Shown: one piece after another, positions 15,924 to 25,184 of the stretch
Position numbering within the stretch: the first letter of the stretch is position 1
Layout of the letters: each line of letters begins with the position of its first letter
Origin: a virus
Length of the DNA stretch: 43,420 nt
Strand: one strand, 5' to 3'
Virus record (IMG/VR): IMGVR_UViG_3300009506_000068
Coordinates: 1-43,420 of that record
The notes under the pieces: model-generated
Database searches by the model: none
What the model was told of the DNA's origin: nothing
The model's input: only the letters and a program-made list of their open reading frames with translations
Made by a program: the position numbers and the translations under genes

Positions 15924-16612
15924 ATATTTGTATCATCTATTCGAACACAAACACCAAAGGAAAGCACGATGCTTCGGGAGCTTTCGAACCCTACGCTGAA
16001 AAATTCCGAGTGCTCCACAAAGTACCCATCGATAATTGTACCGGCGTAAAATTCCCTGGTGTTCCTACGCCGAAAAGACGGCGCGTTGTCTATGACGCTA
16101 TTCACGCTAATGGTCGACGAGAAAAACTCGACATGCTAGCATTATTCATGCACGGCTGGCCGAGCGGGATTCAGGCGGGCGTCAATAAAAACAACCTCCC
16201 AAACTTCGTTGATCTTCTCACCCAAACCTGCAAACCCAGTGTGCGGATAGTTCTCTATGCGTGTCTGGCCGCTGAAAACGACGTTAGAGACTCCGAACGA
16301 AAAAGACTAGGCCCCGCTACTGATGGTGGATTTGCGGACACTCTACGCGACCTCATGAGCGCAGCAGGACTCACAGATGGGTGGGTAGATGCTCACAAGA
16401 CCGCAGGTAACGCCCTATGGAATCCATTCGTCGTGCGGTTCGTCTGTCAAGTACGTCCACAGCACGCCTATCCCGAGCTCTATCGTGGTGGCGCATGGCT
16501 CGTCGAACCGGGTTCACAATATTGGTCAGAGTGGTGCAAACACGATAACCTAGATCTCTGGTACCCCTTCATGACCCAAGCCCAAATTTTTCAGGAATTA
16601 GCTAATAGGTAA
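15920..16612 (+). CDS. Caspase-fold (clan CD) peptidase-like protein
   Basis: A 230-residue protein with a His-Gly / Ala-Cys dyad pattern. H78-G79 lies in LALFMHGWPSG and A114-C115 in RIVLYACLAAE, each at the end of a hydrophobic beta strand, 37 residues apart. This is the signature of caspase, metacaspase and CHAT-type clan CD peptidases. Later GGFADTLRDL and WNPFVVRF may complete the fold. Substrate and role are unknown; host-protein cleavage, wall lysis or defence evasion are possible. It is the last rightward gene and its end overlaps the convergent tail gene by 11 bases. Confidence 0.55.
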   Translation: MNICIIYSNTNTKGKHDASGAFEPYAEKFRVLHKVPIDNCTGVKFPGVPTPKRRRVVYDAIHANGRREKLDMLALFMHGWPSGIQAGVNKNNLPNFVDLLTQTCKPSVRIVLYACLAAENDVRDSERKRLGPATDGGFADTLRDLMSAAGLTDGWVDAHKTAGNALWNPFVVRFVCQVRPQHAYPELYRGGAWLVEPGSQYWSEWCKHDNLDLWYPFMTQAQIFQELANR

Positions 16613-17387
16613 TGCACCAGGTAGTAATCGAGTTCACCGGAGCGGCCTCTGTTTTCTGCATTTTTGAACTATCACCGGGACCAGTAACACCATAATAAGT
16701 CGGTGAAGCTGTAGTTACCCCACTACCACTAGATGCGGCGATGCCATCACGGTCACCGGATGAATAATCAACATTACTGGCTTCATAGAGATTGTCCGGA
16801 GAACCGCCAATTTCAAACGCGTGGTGATGGTCCGGAGCGCTCCAATCCGCAAGATTTCCAAATTCTCTGGTAGCACCATCCGGATCTACACTTCCCGCCG
16901 AATCACGACCCCTAAGGAATTGTCCGCGCAAATCCGGTAAAAGCATATAATCACCAGCCGCGTCATAAGTTCCCCCAGCATTACACCGATAGAAAGCACC
17001 ATTAGAGTGTGCACTTTGTTCCACGTTCGTTACGAGTCGTGGATACGTGGCCCTAAGGATTACTTGCCCTTCTAGCTTAAGCAGTCGCGCACCAGTCGGA
17101 ACGGTATCCGTAGGAATCCCTACAATCATTCCCGCTGGCATAAAGATGGCTTGAATAGCTTGTGCTATCTGTGAGCTCTCGATAGAGTACGAGGCCGCCG
17201 CAGCTTCCGCAGAATCGTTAGGAGTAAGGTGCGCCGCGTTGAGAATTGCTTGAAAAACACCAAACAACTCATCGACCATTTGTTTGGTGTATGGTGTACC
17301 GGTTTTATCCCCTGGTACCGTATCATTAACGGCGGCTACATCCGGATAAGTTCCGGTTGTCTGTGTAATATCCCCGAAATCTTTCAT
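16602..17387 (-). CDS. Tail fibre / tail-collar domain protein
   Basis: A 261-residue fibre protein. A helical N-terminus (about residues 1-85) is followed by GMIVGIPTDTVPTGARLLKLEG and the tail-collar core YMLLPDLRGQFLRGRD (about 150). The C-terminus is rich in histidine, serine and glycine (SAPDHHHAFEIGG) and ends WCITY, as in trimeric fibre tips with metal-binding histidines. It probably forms the receptor-binding end of a fibre. It is the last late gene and overlaps the rightward block. Confidence 0.8.
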   Translation of the reverse strand: MKDFGDITQTTGTYPDVAAVNDTVPGDKTGTPYTKQMVDELFGVFQAILNAAHLTPNDSAEAAAASYSIESSQIAQAIQAIFMPAGMIVGIPTDTVPTGARLLKLEGQVILRATYPRLVTNVEQSAHSNGAFYRCNAGGTYDAAGDYMLLPDLRGQFLRGRDSAGSVDPDGATREFGNLADWSAPDHHHAFEIGGSPDNLYEASNVDYSSGDRDGIAASSGSGVTTASPTYYGVTGPGDSSKMQKTEAAPVNSITTWCITY

Positions 17388-17872
17388 TTTACATCACCTT
17401 CAACGGCTTTTAATTTAGCCTTTTCGCCGCCTTTCTCTTCTTCATCTTCAATAAAACCTAAACGATCTAAAATACAATAAAGATTTGTACTAATTCTAAG
17501 CTCTTCTTTTTCGTGAAAATAAGATTCGGGAATTGGTTTGAAATTCAATTCTACAGTATCTTGTAAAATTTCTCGTTCTAGTTCCTGAATTTCAACCGCA
17601 TCCACTTGGGCTTGTTTATGCTTACCTTTCAGTTTTTTGATTTTATCGTTTACGACTTCTTGCTTTTCACCAGAACTTTCGGCTACTAGATGTTGTAATT
17701 CTCTGTTAAATTTTTTCACAGCTTCGGTTGGCTCCAAACGCTCACGAATTGGATCGGTAATTTTTCTAGACTTACTTAAAAGTTTAGTAAGTGGCTTTAG
17801 AAGTGTCCAATACTTCGTAGTCATCCCATCTTTCAAAGCCTTTTCCAATTCAAACACATCCATGTACTTCAT
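17384..17872 (-). CDS. Hypothetical fibre-region helical protein
   Basis: A 162-residue, highly charged helical protein with no recognised domain. It has a coiled coil at about residues 60-110. AAGGAG lies eight bases before the ATG, and the stop overlaps the downstream fibre gene (ATGA). The position between two fibre genes suggests a fibre-associated or assembly role. Confidence 0.55.
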   Translation of the reverse strand: MKYMDVFELEKALKDGMTTKYWTLLKPLTKLLSKSRKITDPIRERLEPTEAVKKFNRELQHLVAESSGEKQEVVNDKIKKLKGKHKQAQVDAVEIQELEREILQDTVELNFKPIPESYFHEKEELRISTNLYCILDRLGFIEDEEEKGGEKAKLKAVEGDVK

Positions 17873-17892
17873 CGTTTTTCTCCTTTTGGTGT

Positions 17893-18189
17893 TTATGTTT
17901 CATGCGCAATAATCTTCATTGTTAACCCGCTACGGGCCGGTAATGACGCTATTGCGGTATTAAAGCTTATTAATTTTGCTTTCCCGTCATCTACATCCGT
18001 CACGGGCAGAGTAAATTCTAAATTCACCGTGTAAATATTCTCGCCATTATTTTGATCAACAAGCTTCAACGTACTATGTCCATTATTGTTATCAACCCAT
18101 GTATTCAGCGCGGATTGAAGTTCGCCGTATTGAGTCATATTATCAAGATGAAAATTGACTTTACCCGAAACGCTGTAATTAAAAGCCAT
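17893..18189 (-). CDS. Hypothetical small beta-rich protein
   Basis: A 98-residue protein with alternating polar and hydrophobic beta segments (GKVNFHLDN, ENIYTVNLEFTLPV). No family is recognised. It lies between the large fibre and the helical protein, so it may be a structural fibre component. An AGGAGGG ribosome site precedes the ATG. Confidence 0.5.
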   Translation of the reverse strand: MAFNYSVSGKVNFHLDNMTQYGELQSALNTWVDNNNGHSTLKLVDQNNGENIYTVNLEFTLPVTDVDDGKAKLISFNTAIASLPARSGLTMKIIAHET

Positions 18190-18198
18190 TTTTCCCTC

Positions 18199-21100
18199 CT
18201 AACTCGTTTGCGTGCTGTAGTGATATTCGAAGATCACTCGCCGACTTGAACCGAGCCGATTTCTAACTCTGCAATACGCCCCATTATCAAAAACACAAAA
18301 TGTTCCATCTGTATCAGCGATGTCCCAGTATGATGAGCTACCTGGGGAATAGAACACTAAACGTGGAGCGCCGGATATTGCCCAGGCGAACCTAGCATGG
18401 CGAGCTTTGTATTCCGCGTGGTCGTCCGTCTCAACAGAGATGTCAACCCATCCCCAACTATTGGAAGGTAAATCAAAATACGCGTCATCCGTGAGTACAA
18501 CACCATCATTATATTTGAGAACCTTGTTTCCCTCAGCAATAGTTTCTAGATAATTGACCCCGTCATGCTGTAGACTAAAAGCGCTAGCTTGCGATATTAA
18601 TAAGTCATGGGATGCGGTAATATCAACATCATAAAATTCCGTATCCAAACTAAGTTGATTCGATGCGTCATATAGTAATTTAAAATAATCAGTACCAGCG
18701 GAAATATAAATTGGATATGCATCAGCCGCGCCTCCGTTTGAAATATCACAATACAAACCGTAAACAATCGACGCAGAGTTTGCATTGCCTGTAAGATAGA
18801 GATGCTTTCCATTGTTTGTTTTTGTGGTAGTAATCGCGTCGAAACTTGCTACAGCGGATGTCACCGATAGTCCGCCGAGAAAACGGCCTTTACCATTCGT
18901 GTCTATTCCGGCGACAAACAAATTATCTGAATCAACAAAGCTCGCGCAATCCGTGCTCGCGTCGTTCGAAGCTCCTTTGATTAAAAATTTCGTTGCGGTG
19001 TACGAGCCCCAAAGATCCGTGGCGATCCCGAGACGATTGGCGAAATAACCGCCGCCATCGGTATCAATATAAAAAACATTCGCCTCGTCACTATCCCGCA
19101 GAACGAGGCAGTTCGTAGACCCGTCGTTGGTTGAACCTTTGACGACCAGGCGACCGATCGCGGGAGTGCCATCCAGGTCCGTCGTGCCAATTGCGGTATT
19201 ACCGCGAAGAATCGTCGTGGTGATTGACGAGTTGCCGAGAACGACGGAGTTCGATCCGACGCCTATCGCTGACGTGCCAATGACGATTTCATTACTGGTC
19301 CCGTCCGCACTTAAACGGGTGTCATAGCCGATACAGACGAAGTCTGTGCAAGTCGTATTGTCAGCACCGCCAGAAATTTTGTACGCCGCATTTGGACCGA
19401 TGGCAACCCAGTATTGTCCTGATGTATTAGCAAAGGCAGCGTTTGTTCCAATACCTGCCCATGTGCTCGAAGTATTTGAATATCCAGCGTAGCTGCCCAT
19501 GGCTAGCCATCCAGTACCCGTAGCGTTATATCTGCCAGCGTGAGCTCCTAGCGCCAATATATTGGCACCAGTTGTGTTTGCGCGTGCCGCTTCATATCCG
19601 ACAGCAACATTATCATATCCAGTAGTGATAGAGTATGATGCAAGGTTCCCGATGCAAGTATTTCTATAGCCCTCATTACCTGCGGTATGTGCTAAAGTTC
19701 CAGCTGCCGCCGTATTAACACCAATAAATGTATTGCTATTTTGATTTAGCCACTGATCAGTATGGATCCCGCCATTCGTATCAACCCATAGCACGTTGGC
19801 CTCGTCACTATCCCGCAGAACGAGGCAATTCGTAGACCCGTCGTTGGTTGAACCTTTGACGACCAGGCGACCGATCGCGGGAGTGCCGTCGAGATCACTT
19901 GTCCCAATGGCCATATCGCCGGAAGTAGATATGATGAAATATCGATTAACATCTAAATCGTTAGACCGTGAAAACGAAAAAGAGTTATCACTAGCCCTTT
20001 GACCGATAATCCATGAATTATCAGTAGCGACGCCTCCAATTCCAAACTGAAGAGCGGATTGCCCAGATGAGGCTTCAATTACTGCACGATCAGCCCATCC
20101 GCCTGAGTATAGGTGGAATCTACCGGTCATTGCTGATGGATCTTTATTGATAGCCAAATATTTAAGATATAAATGGCCATCAGTATCAAAATACGAAACA
20201 TTCGCCTCATCACTATCTCGCAAAACGAGGCAGTTGGTTGACCCGTCGTTACTCGACCCCTTGACGACCAGTCGACCGATTGCGGGAGTGCCGTCAAAGT
20301 CTGTCGTTCCAATACCAAGCGATGAATTTCCGCTGCTCCAAAACAGTCCAGAATTCGCAAGACCAGCCGCATCGCTAACATGGTATGGGAGATACCCATC
20401 GGTGAGGTTGGATAGTTTAGCCGTTGTGGCAGAGATGGTGGCAGCGCTTACAAAATCACCGTCCGAATTCAACGTTGCAACTGTTGCCTCACCGCTATCT
20501 TTCCATACCTGCGCATACGTCGAACCATCCGCACTTGTAGCTTGAATAACTAAATTACCCTGATCACCACTTGTCGACGCTGTCCCAATTAATACGGGCG
20601 AATCCGTATCAGTTGCATTAAATACTACTTTTGTCGTTCCATCAAAATACATAGTAGCGGCATTAAAATCAATCATATTAACTTCCGCTTCTATATTTAG
20701 TGATGAGCCCACATATTTAACTACTCGAAAATAATCTGACTCGGCAGTGTCATTGACAATAAATCCATGAGCATTACCCGCATTTTGGGCCTCTACGATA
20801 AAATCGTAGCCTGAAGATAAATTCCAAGTAACCGTTCCCGCATCAATAGCAATGTTCGCCACGCCCCCATGGTTATTATAGGCATCATCAAGATCTGTTA
20901 ATCCTGCCAGATCGCCCAAAGTATTTAGCGCTTCCAGCAAAGATACCTCACCAAAATTCACCTCAAAATCATCCCAATCACTTGAAGCGCTAGATAAATC
21001 AAATGCACCAGAATATGTCGATCCGCTTTTATTCCCGTCCGAAAATACTAAACTACCCGCCGAATTAACCGCTAATGTTCCGCTCGTAATTGTTGAAATA

Positions 21101-21681
21101 GTTAAACCGGCACCAGTCACAGAAACATTAGATGCACTAGCACCATCTATAGAAAATACATTTGCGATATTTATATCCAGTGTTTGAAGCTCAGAAACAA
21201 GTGCTATTTGGTTATCCGCAATCCTATTTAATTGAAAGTAATCCGCATTATTATTAACCTGAAATCCATCTCCGGTATTTGTTGTATTTAAAAGTGAAAT
21301 TATAAAACTATAATCACCATCTAAATCAAATGTTACATCCCCCGCATCCACAATAACAGTAGGTGCACCACCTTCATTATTATAACAATCATCAAATGTG
21401 GTTTGTAATCCACTGTATTCAGCCGCTGTTAAATGATAATATTCATTTGACTGGCCACCTTGTAAACCGCTTAGTGAATTATGTGGAATAATTCCCGCCG
21501 CTTGTGTGCCTGTAAGCGCGACAATATTACCGGTTAGCCGTCCCAACAAAGTATTGGTTGCGAGCTGTAAATCTACCGGTGTTTCTGCATTATTTGCGGT
21601 GAGTACCGTGTAAGCCAATTCAAAATCAGCTTCACGAACATACCCTTCCAATCTATTATCTGGTGTTTGTTTGTATGACAT
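18199..21681 (-). CDS. Large repeat-containing tail fibre
   Basis: The 1160-residue reading starts at ATG 21681, behind GGAGGA; the longer frame from 21729 lies inside the upstream gene and lacks such a site. The N-terminal half is beta-rich with D-A/D-Y-N-N-x-G-G repeats. The middle has at least three nearly identical units of about 38 residues, each containing DLDGTPAIGRLVVKGS and NCLVLRDSDEANV. A YadA-head-like stretch of short G-x-x-A repeats (NVAVGYEAARANTTG and similar) lies between two of these units. The C-terminus carries a receptor-like beta domain. Such repeats allow length changes by recombination. It probably binds the host surface. Confidence 0.85.
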   Translation of the reverse strand: MSYKQTPDNRLEGYVREADFELAYTVLTANNAETPVDLQLATNTLLGRLTGNIVALTGTQAAGIIPHNSLSGLQGGQSNEYYHLTAAEYSGLQTTFDDCYNNEGGAPTVIVDAGDVTFDLDGDYSFIISLLNTTNTGDGFQVNNNADYFQLNRIADNQIALVSELQTLDINIANVFSIDGASASNVSVTGAGLTISTITSGTLAVNSAGSLVFSDGNKSGSTYSGAFDLSSASSDWDDFEVNFGEVSLLEALNTLGDLAGLTDLDDAYNNHGGVANIAIDAGTVTWNLSSGYDFIVEAQNAGNAHGFIVNDTAESDYFRVVKYVGSSLNIEAEVNMIDFNAATMYFDGTTKVVFNATDTDSPVLIGTASTSGDQGNLVIQATSADGSTYAQVWKDSGEATVATLNSDGDFVSAATISATTAKLSNLTDGYLPYHVSDAAGLANSGLFWSSGNSSLGIGTTDFDGTPAIGRLVVKGSSNDGSTNCLVLRDSDEANVSYFDTDGHLYLKYLAINKDPSAMTGRFHLYSGGWADRAVIEASSGQSALQFGIGGVATDNSWIIGQRASDNSFSFSRSNDLDVNRYFIISTSGDMAIGTSDLDGTPAIGRLVVKGSTNDGSTNCLVLRDSDEANVLWVDTNGGIHTDQWLNQNSNTFIGVNTAAAGTLAHTAGNEGYRNTCIGNLASYSITTGYDNVAVGYEAARANTTGANILALGAHAGRYNATGTGWLAMGSYAGYSNTSSTWAGIGTNAAFANTSGQYWVAIGPNAAYKISGGADNTTCTDFVCIGYDTRLSADGTSNEIVIGTSAIGVGSNSVVLGNSSITTTILRGNTAIGTTDLDGTPAIGRLVVKGSTNDGSTNCLVLRDSDEANVFYIDTDGGGYFANRLGIATDLWGSYTATKFLIKGASNDASTDCASFVDSDNLFVAGIDTNGKGRFLGGLSVTSAVASFDAITTTKTNNGKHLYLTGNANSASIVYGLYCDISNGGAADAYPIYISAGTDYFKLLYDASNQLSLDTEFYDVDITASHDLLISQASAFSLQHDGVNYLETIAEGNKVLKYNDGVVLTDDAYFDLPSNSWGWVDISVETDDHAEYKARHARFAWAISGAPRLVFYSPGSSSYWDIADTDGTFCVFDNGAYCRVRNRLGSSRRVIFEYHYSTQTS
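19082..20300 (-). repeat. Three long near-identical coding repeats in tail fibre
   Basis: Three copies of about 90-100 bp, at roughly 19082-19170, 19799-19888 and 20205-20294. The first two differ by one base over about 88 bp; the third is more diverged. The repeats encode DLDGTPAIGRLVVKGS and NCLVLRDSDEANV. They appear more GC-rich than the flanks. They make deletion or exchange by homologous recombination likely. Confidence 0.8.
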
Positions 21682-23303
21682 CAGACGTCCTCCGCAGCAT
21701 CCCCCGTGATATGTGTTAAGAATTTCCACGTACCAGCCGCCGAACTATTATCAATTAAGTGAATATCCATTTTTCCATCTGGCGGTAATATTTTTATATA
21801 AGACATATCATAATTAACAACACTTATTTCAGCATCAGTAAGATTAGTTAATCGGTACAAACGGCCTTCGGTGAAATTCTGTGCATCATCAAAACGCACA
21901 TATGCTTGTGTTTCGGTTCCCGTCGTTCCAATAAGTTTAATATGAACCGCAGCCTCTGATTCATAAATCCAAACCGTTCCACCTTCGGTTATTGCTTGCG
22001 TTCTATATGTCATATCGTCCTCCTCGAACGCTCCTGGTTCTCCTTCATCAGGCTCTGTGTAATCCACTAATAAAGCGCACCATGTATTCAATGGTTTTAA
22101 TTTAATAACTAATTTTCTGAAAGCTAAACGTTGTTCAATTGGAATAGTGGCTAACGTAAAATCCATTCCAGTGATTTCTAATTTATCAAAAACGGCTTGG
22201 CCATCGGCTCCAACTAACGCACCCCAAACATAAAAACGTACACCAGAAACACCATTAGTTGCTGAATATGTAAGTGTATATCCAATACTAGAACCAGCGG
22301 TTAACCCAGTAATTTTACCAGCCACATCCCATACACCATCTTTATCACAAACCATTAACACAGGTGGGTAAGTTCCAAAATCCCAAACGGTAACAGTAAC
22401 TGTAAAAGTACCTTCTACTGGAGTATCTAACAACTGCTCAACATAAGGACCATCACTAACAAGCGCTCCACCTTGTTGCACCAAAAGACCTCTAATCCCA
22501 TCCGCTTTATAGTCAAATGTTTTCGTCACATGCGCGTTGTCGTTTTCTTCCCAATGTGCAACGCCGGAATGCTCCATATTCCAATCATTAAATTTAACAT
22601 AACCCGTCCGTGCCGCTGCAATAAACCAAACATATTTAAAACGCGCTGGATTAATTGGTAATGGATAATAATAACGTTCTCGAATCATCCCACCCAACGC
22701 ACCACAAGTAGTTAAATAGTCTTCTGAATCCTCATCATCCGGATCAACACATGTAGATTCACTATCACCACACGTAGCGGTATATGAAATTCTTTGCTCG
22801 GAAATCATATCGCCATTAACAATGAGCTCAGAATCACCTTCAGCCCCTAAACCACAACGCGCTTCGGGATTCCCACAAGTCGATTCAGCATCACCACATG
22901 TTGCCAAATACCCACTTAAAAGATAATCGGCCGGATCTACTGGTGGGTCATTTTTAAAAACATAAACATCGAATCCAGCAAATCTAAGCCTTTCCTGAAG
23001 CTCAGCCGCTGAGCCCGTTTCTAATTGCGCCGCGCCTTTTATCGCTGATAAATACATGCGCCTAGCGGAATCTGAAATATTACTATCAGGTAAAACGCCG
23101 AAATCGATTTCTAAATCTGCTAACGCTTGCGTCTTTATTGGGTCACGTACTTGCTCAGCCGCTTGTGTCATCACGCGCCCAAGTTCTAAATCATCGCCTT
23201 CCGCGTCAAGATATTTATCTAAATAACCATCAGACAAAATGCGCCACAACGAACCACGTGGTAGGTTCGCATCTATCGCTCGACGCATTAAAGTCTTAGA
23301 CAT
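21681..23303 (-). CDS. Mu gp48-like (DUF2313) baseplate protein with insertions
   Basis: A 540-residue protein, starting at ATG 23303, where a GGAGG site and a TGATG overlap support this start over 23315. The N-terminal 125 residues, with LPRGSLWRILSDGYLDKYL and PDSNISDSARRMYLSAI, match the DUF2313/gp48 family that links the baseplate to fibres. It then carries a cysteine-rich repeat region (about 130-205; three copies of a TCG motif) and a jelly-roll-like domain with LIVNGDM and WNMEHSG, typical of carbohydrate-binding modules. Family members are usually near 200 residues, so this is a fused or expanded protein. Its stop overlaps the fibre start. Confidence 0.8.
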   Translation of the reverse strand: MSKTLMRRAIDANLPRGSLWRILSDGYLDKYLDAEGDDLELGRVMTQAAEQVRDPIKTQALADLEIDFGVLPDSNISDSARRMYLSAIKGAAQLETGSAAELQERLRFAGFDVYVFKNDPPVDPADYLLSGYLATCGDAESTCGNPEARCGLGAEGDSELIVNGDMISEQRISYTATCGDSESTCVDPDDEDSEDYLTTCGALGGMIRERYYYPLPINPARFKYVWFIAAARTGYVKFNDWNMEHSGVAHWEENDNAHVTKTFDYKADGIRGLLVQQGGALVSDGPYVEQLLDTPVEGTFTVTVTVWDFGTYPPVLMVCDKDGVWDVAGKITGLTAGSSIGYTLTYSATNGVSGVRFYVWGALVGADGQAVFDKLEITGMDFTLATIPIEQRLAFRKLVIKLKPLNTWCALLVDYTEPDEGEPGAFEEDDMTYRTQAITEGGTVWIYESEAAVHIKLIGTTGTETQAYVRFDDAQNFTEGRLYRLTNLTDAEISVVNYDMSYIKILPPDGKMDIHLIDNSSAAGTWKFLTHITGDAAEDV

Positions 23304-24721
23304 CAATCCTCCCAAACAACTGAACCGTATTTACCAGTTTGACCTTGTTCTAATTGATAACTTGTTACACTTTCACCATCTACTTCTAACCCAACATAAT
23401 CAGCGGTAGCACCGTAAGCCTGTAAAACATTTTGGACAATCGCCGAAATAGAAACCATCGTGGCCGTATCATTTCGATCAAATTCAAAATCCAAACCTTC
23501 CATGTAAGGAATTAAAGCATTAAAATAAGTTTCTAAATCTGTTTCGATAGCTTCTTTACAAGCATCTTCTTGAGTGGAATCCACAGCTAACGTATATACC
23601 GTAACTATGAATTCAGCATGTGAAATTGCTTCCACATAAAGCGTAGAATCAACATCGCCGAGACCAGGACGTTCAACCCCATCACTATCATAGTTAATTC
23701 CATCGCGGACATCTTCTAAAAGATCTTCATCTGGAATATAATCCGCAGATTCATCTTCGGATTCCACAAACACAGTTCTATCACCTGGTTGTGAAAGATT
23801 ATTTAAAGTAACTTCAGCACCATATGTTTCGGTAGTTAACGATTCACTAACCTGAATAATACTTGAACCTTCATCAACACTAATTACCGTATAATAGCCA
23901 TCGTTATGTGAAGTACCGGATACTTCTAACAAATCACCAATACCTAATGATCCGAATTGTGAGGAAACAAACATAGTTTCCCCAATATCTTGAATTTCAT
24001 TCGTTGTGCCATTGAACGAAATATATTCACCAGTAAAATGCCAAGCTATAGGCTTACCAGAATATACGTACGCACGCTTTACTCCGGAAACACTTTCAGC
24101 CCAATCACGATAGTCGGCAATGTTACCACCACCACTGGTTTTTCTCTGTAAATTTAAAACGCGTCTACGAAAAGACTCCAATGATTCTTCATCTTCAGCA
24201 GTAACATCTACCGTCGTGATTGTTCCTGTATCCTCTACACCAGACGTTCGTCCATTAGATGATGTAAATGTAAGTGTTTCACCAGCCGCTAAATTCGCAT
24301 CTTCACCCGCGATTTGTGCATCTACCACGAAGCTTATATATCCAGCGCTTTCAGACCCGCCAGTAGTTACATAATAATAAGCCCCCGTTGCATCAGAAGT
24401 GAGCTCAGCTCCGACAGAAACAGAATCTCCGGACCCAGCTACTACCTGTACCGTAAAACGTGCTTTTGTTGCTGGTGTAATATCCTCGCCATAATCACGA
24501 GCAATTGCTCTTAATGCCTCTTTCTTTGCAGTAGCCGCGAGTGCTTGAAGCTGAGCATAAGTTACTCGTTTGTGAAGAGCTTTAAGATTCGCCGCCATCA
24601 CGACAGAATCAACACGTAAATAAGCTCGTGCCTGTAGTGGCACAGTTTGATTAAGCCGTGTTTCGCGATTAGTTAAACAAGCATCTTGTAAATCAGCTAA
24701 TGTTGTCTCATCTATAGTCAT
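23303..24721 (-). CDS. Baseplate J / Mu gp47-like protein
   Basis: A 472-residue wedge protein of the baseplate-J family; ATG 24721 follows a GTG at 24724. Recognisable parts are the helical N-terminus, the GYISFVVDAQIAGEDANLAAG core and ESLESFRRRVLNLQRKTSGGG. About residues 225-310 contain an inserted beta-rich segment, GIGDLLEVSGTSHNDGYYTV. It attaches baseplate to the tail tip. The gene couples to gp46-like and DUF2313 neighbours by short overlaps. Confidence 0.9.
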   Translation of the reverse strand: MTIDETTLADLQDACLTNRETRLNQTVPLQARAYLRVDSVVMAANLKALHKRVTYAQLQALAATAKKEALRAIARDYGEDITPATKARFTVQVVAGSGDSVSVGAELTSDATGAYYYVTTGGSESAGYISFVVDAQIAGEDANLAAGETLTFTSSNGRTSGVEDTGTITTVDVTAEDEESLESFRRRVLNLQRKTSGGGNIADYRDWAESVSGVKRAYVYSGKPIAWHFTGEYISFNGTTNEIQDIGETMFVSSQFGSLGIGDLLEVSGTSHNDGYYTVISVDEGSSIIQVSESLTTETYGAEVTLNNLSQPGDRTVFVESEDESADYIPDEDLLEDVRDGINYDSDGVERPGLGDVDSTLYVEAISHAEFIVTVYTLAVDSTQEDACKEAIETDLETYFNALIPYMEGLDFEFDRNDTATMVSISAIVQNVLQAYGATADYVGLEVDGESVTSYQLEQGQTGKYGSVVWED

Positions 24722-25184
24722 CACTTAACCTCGCGTATGCGGGATCTGTCGCTTGTTTAACCCAATTCAACCCGTGTTTTTGTAATAACAGTGTCTCGAT
24801 TGTGCTTTTTGGTCCATGTGTTTGGATTGTTATTTCCAACATTCCCGCTAAATCAACTCCAACATCCGCTGTTATTTTTGACGCGACACCTTGATCCACG
24901 CGCCACTTTAAAGCACGAACAGCTTCTTTTTCAGCATCAATAAGATTAGAACGCGTTACCGGCTTGCTCGTATATTCGTCAAACTTAGAATCTTCTATTC
25001 TATATTTCTTATCCAAAACATAATTACCCCACCACTCAGGTAAAGTAAAAAGTGAGATTAAAACTCCGTTCTCTTCACCCGCATCCATAACCGGTTGTCC
25101 ACCACGAACCTCGATCGTAGTGCCGCCATCAACCATACAAAGACGTGGTTCGCCATCAAAACTATATCCAGAAGGTATCGTCAT
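24708..25184 (-). CDS. Mu gp46-like baseplate protein
   Basis: A 158-residue protein of the GP46 baseplate family. It has DGEPRLCMVDGG at the start, LISLFTLPEWWGNY, EAVRALKWRVDQGVA and LEITIQTHG in the middle. These fit gp46, the wedge subunit next to gp47. Its order between gp45- and gp47-like genes is the Mu order. The stop overlaps the gp47-like gene by about 14 bases. Confidence 0.85.
   Translation of the reverse strand: MTIPSGYSFDGEPRLCMVDGGTTIEVRGGQPVMDAGEENGVLISLFTLPEWWGNYVLDKKYRIEDSKFDEYTSKPVTRSNLIDAEKEAVRALKWRVDQGVASKITADVGVDLAGMLEITIQTHGPKSTIETLLLQKHGLNWVKQATDPAYARLSDDYR

Noticed and set aside
21682-21729. Longer start of the large tail fibre at 21729
   Set aside because: It sits inside the gp48-like gene, while ATG 21681 has GGAGGA and a TGATG coupling.
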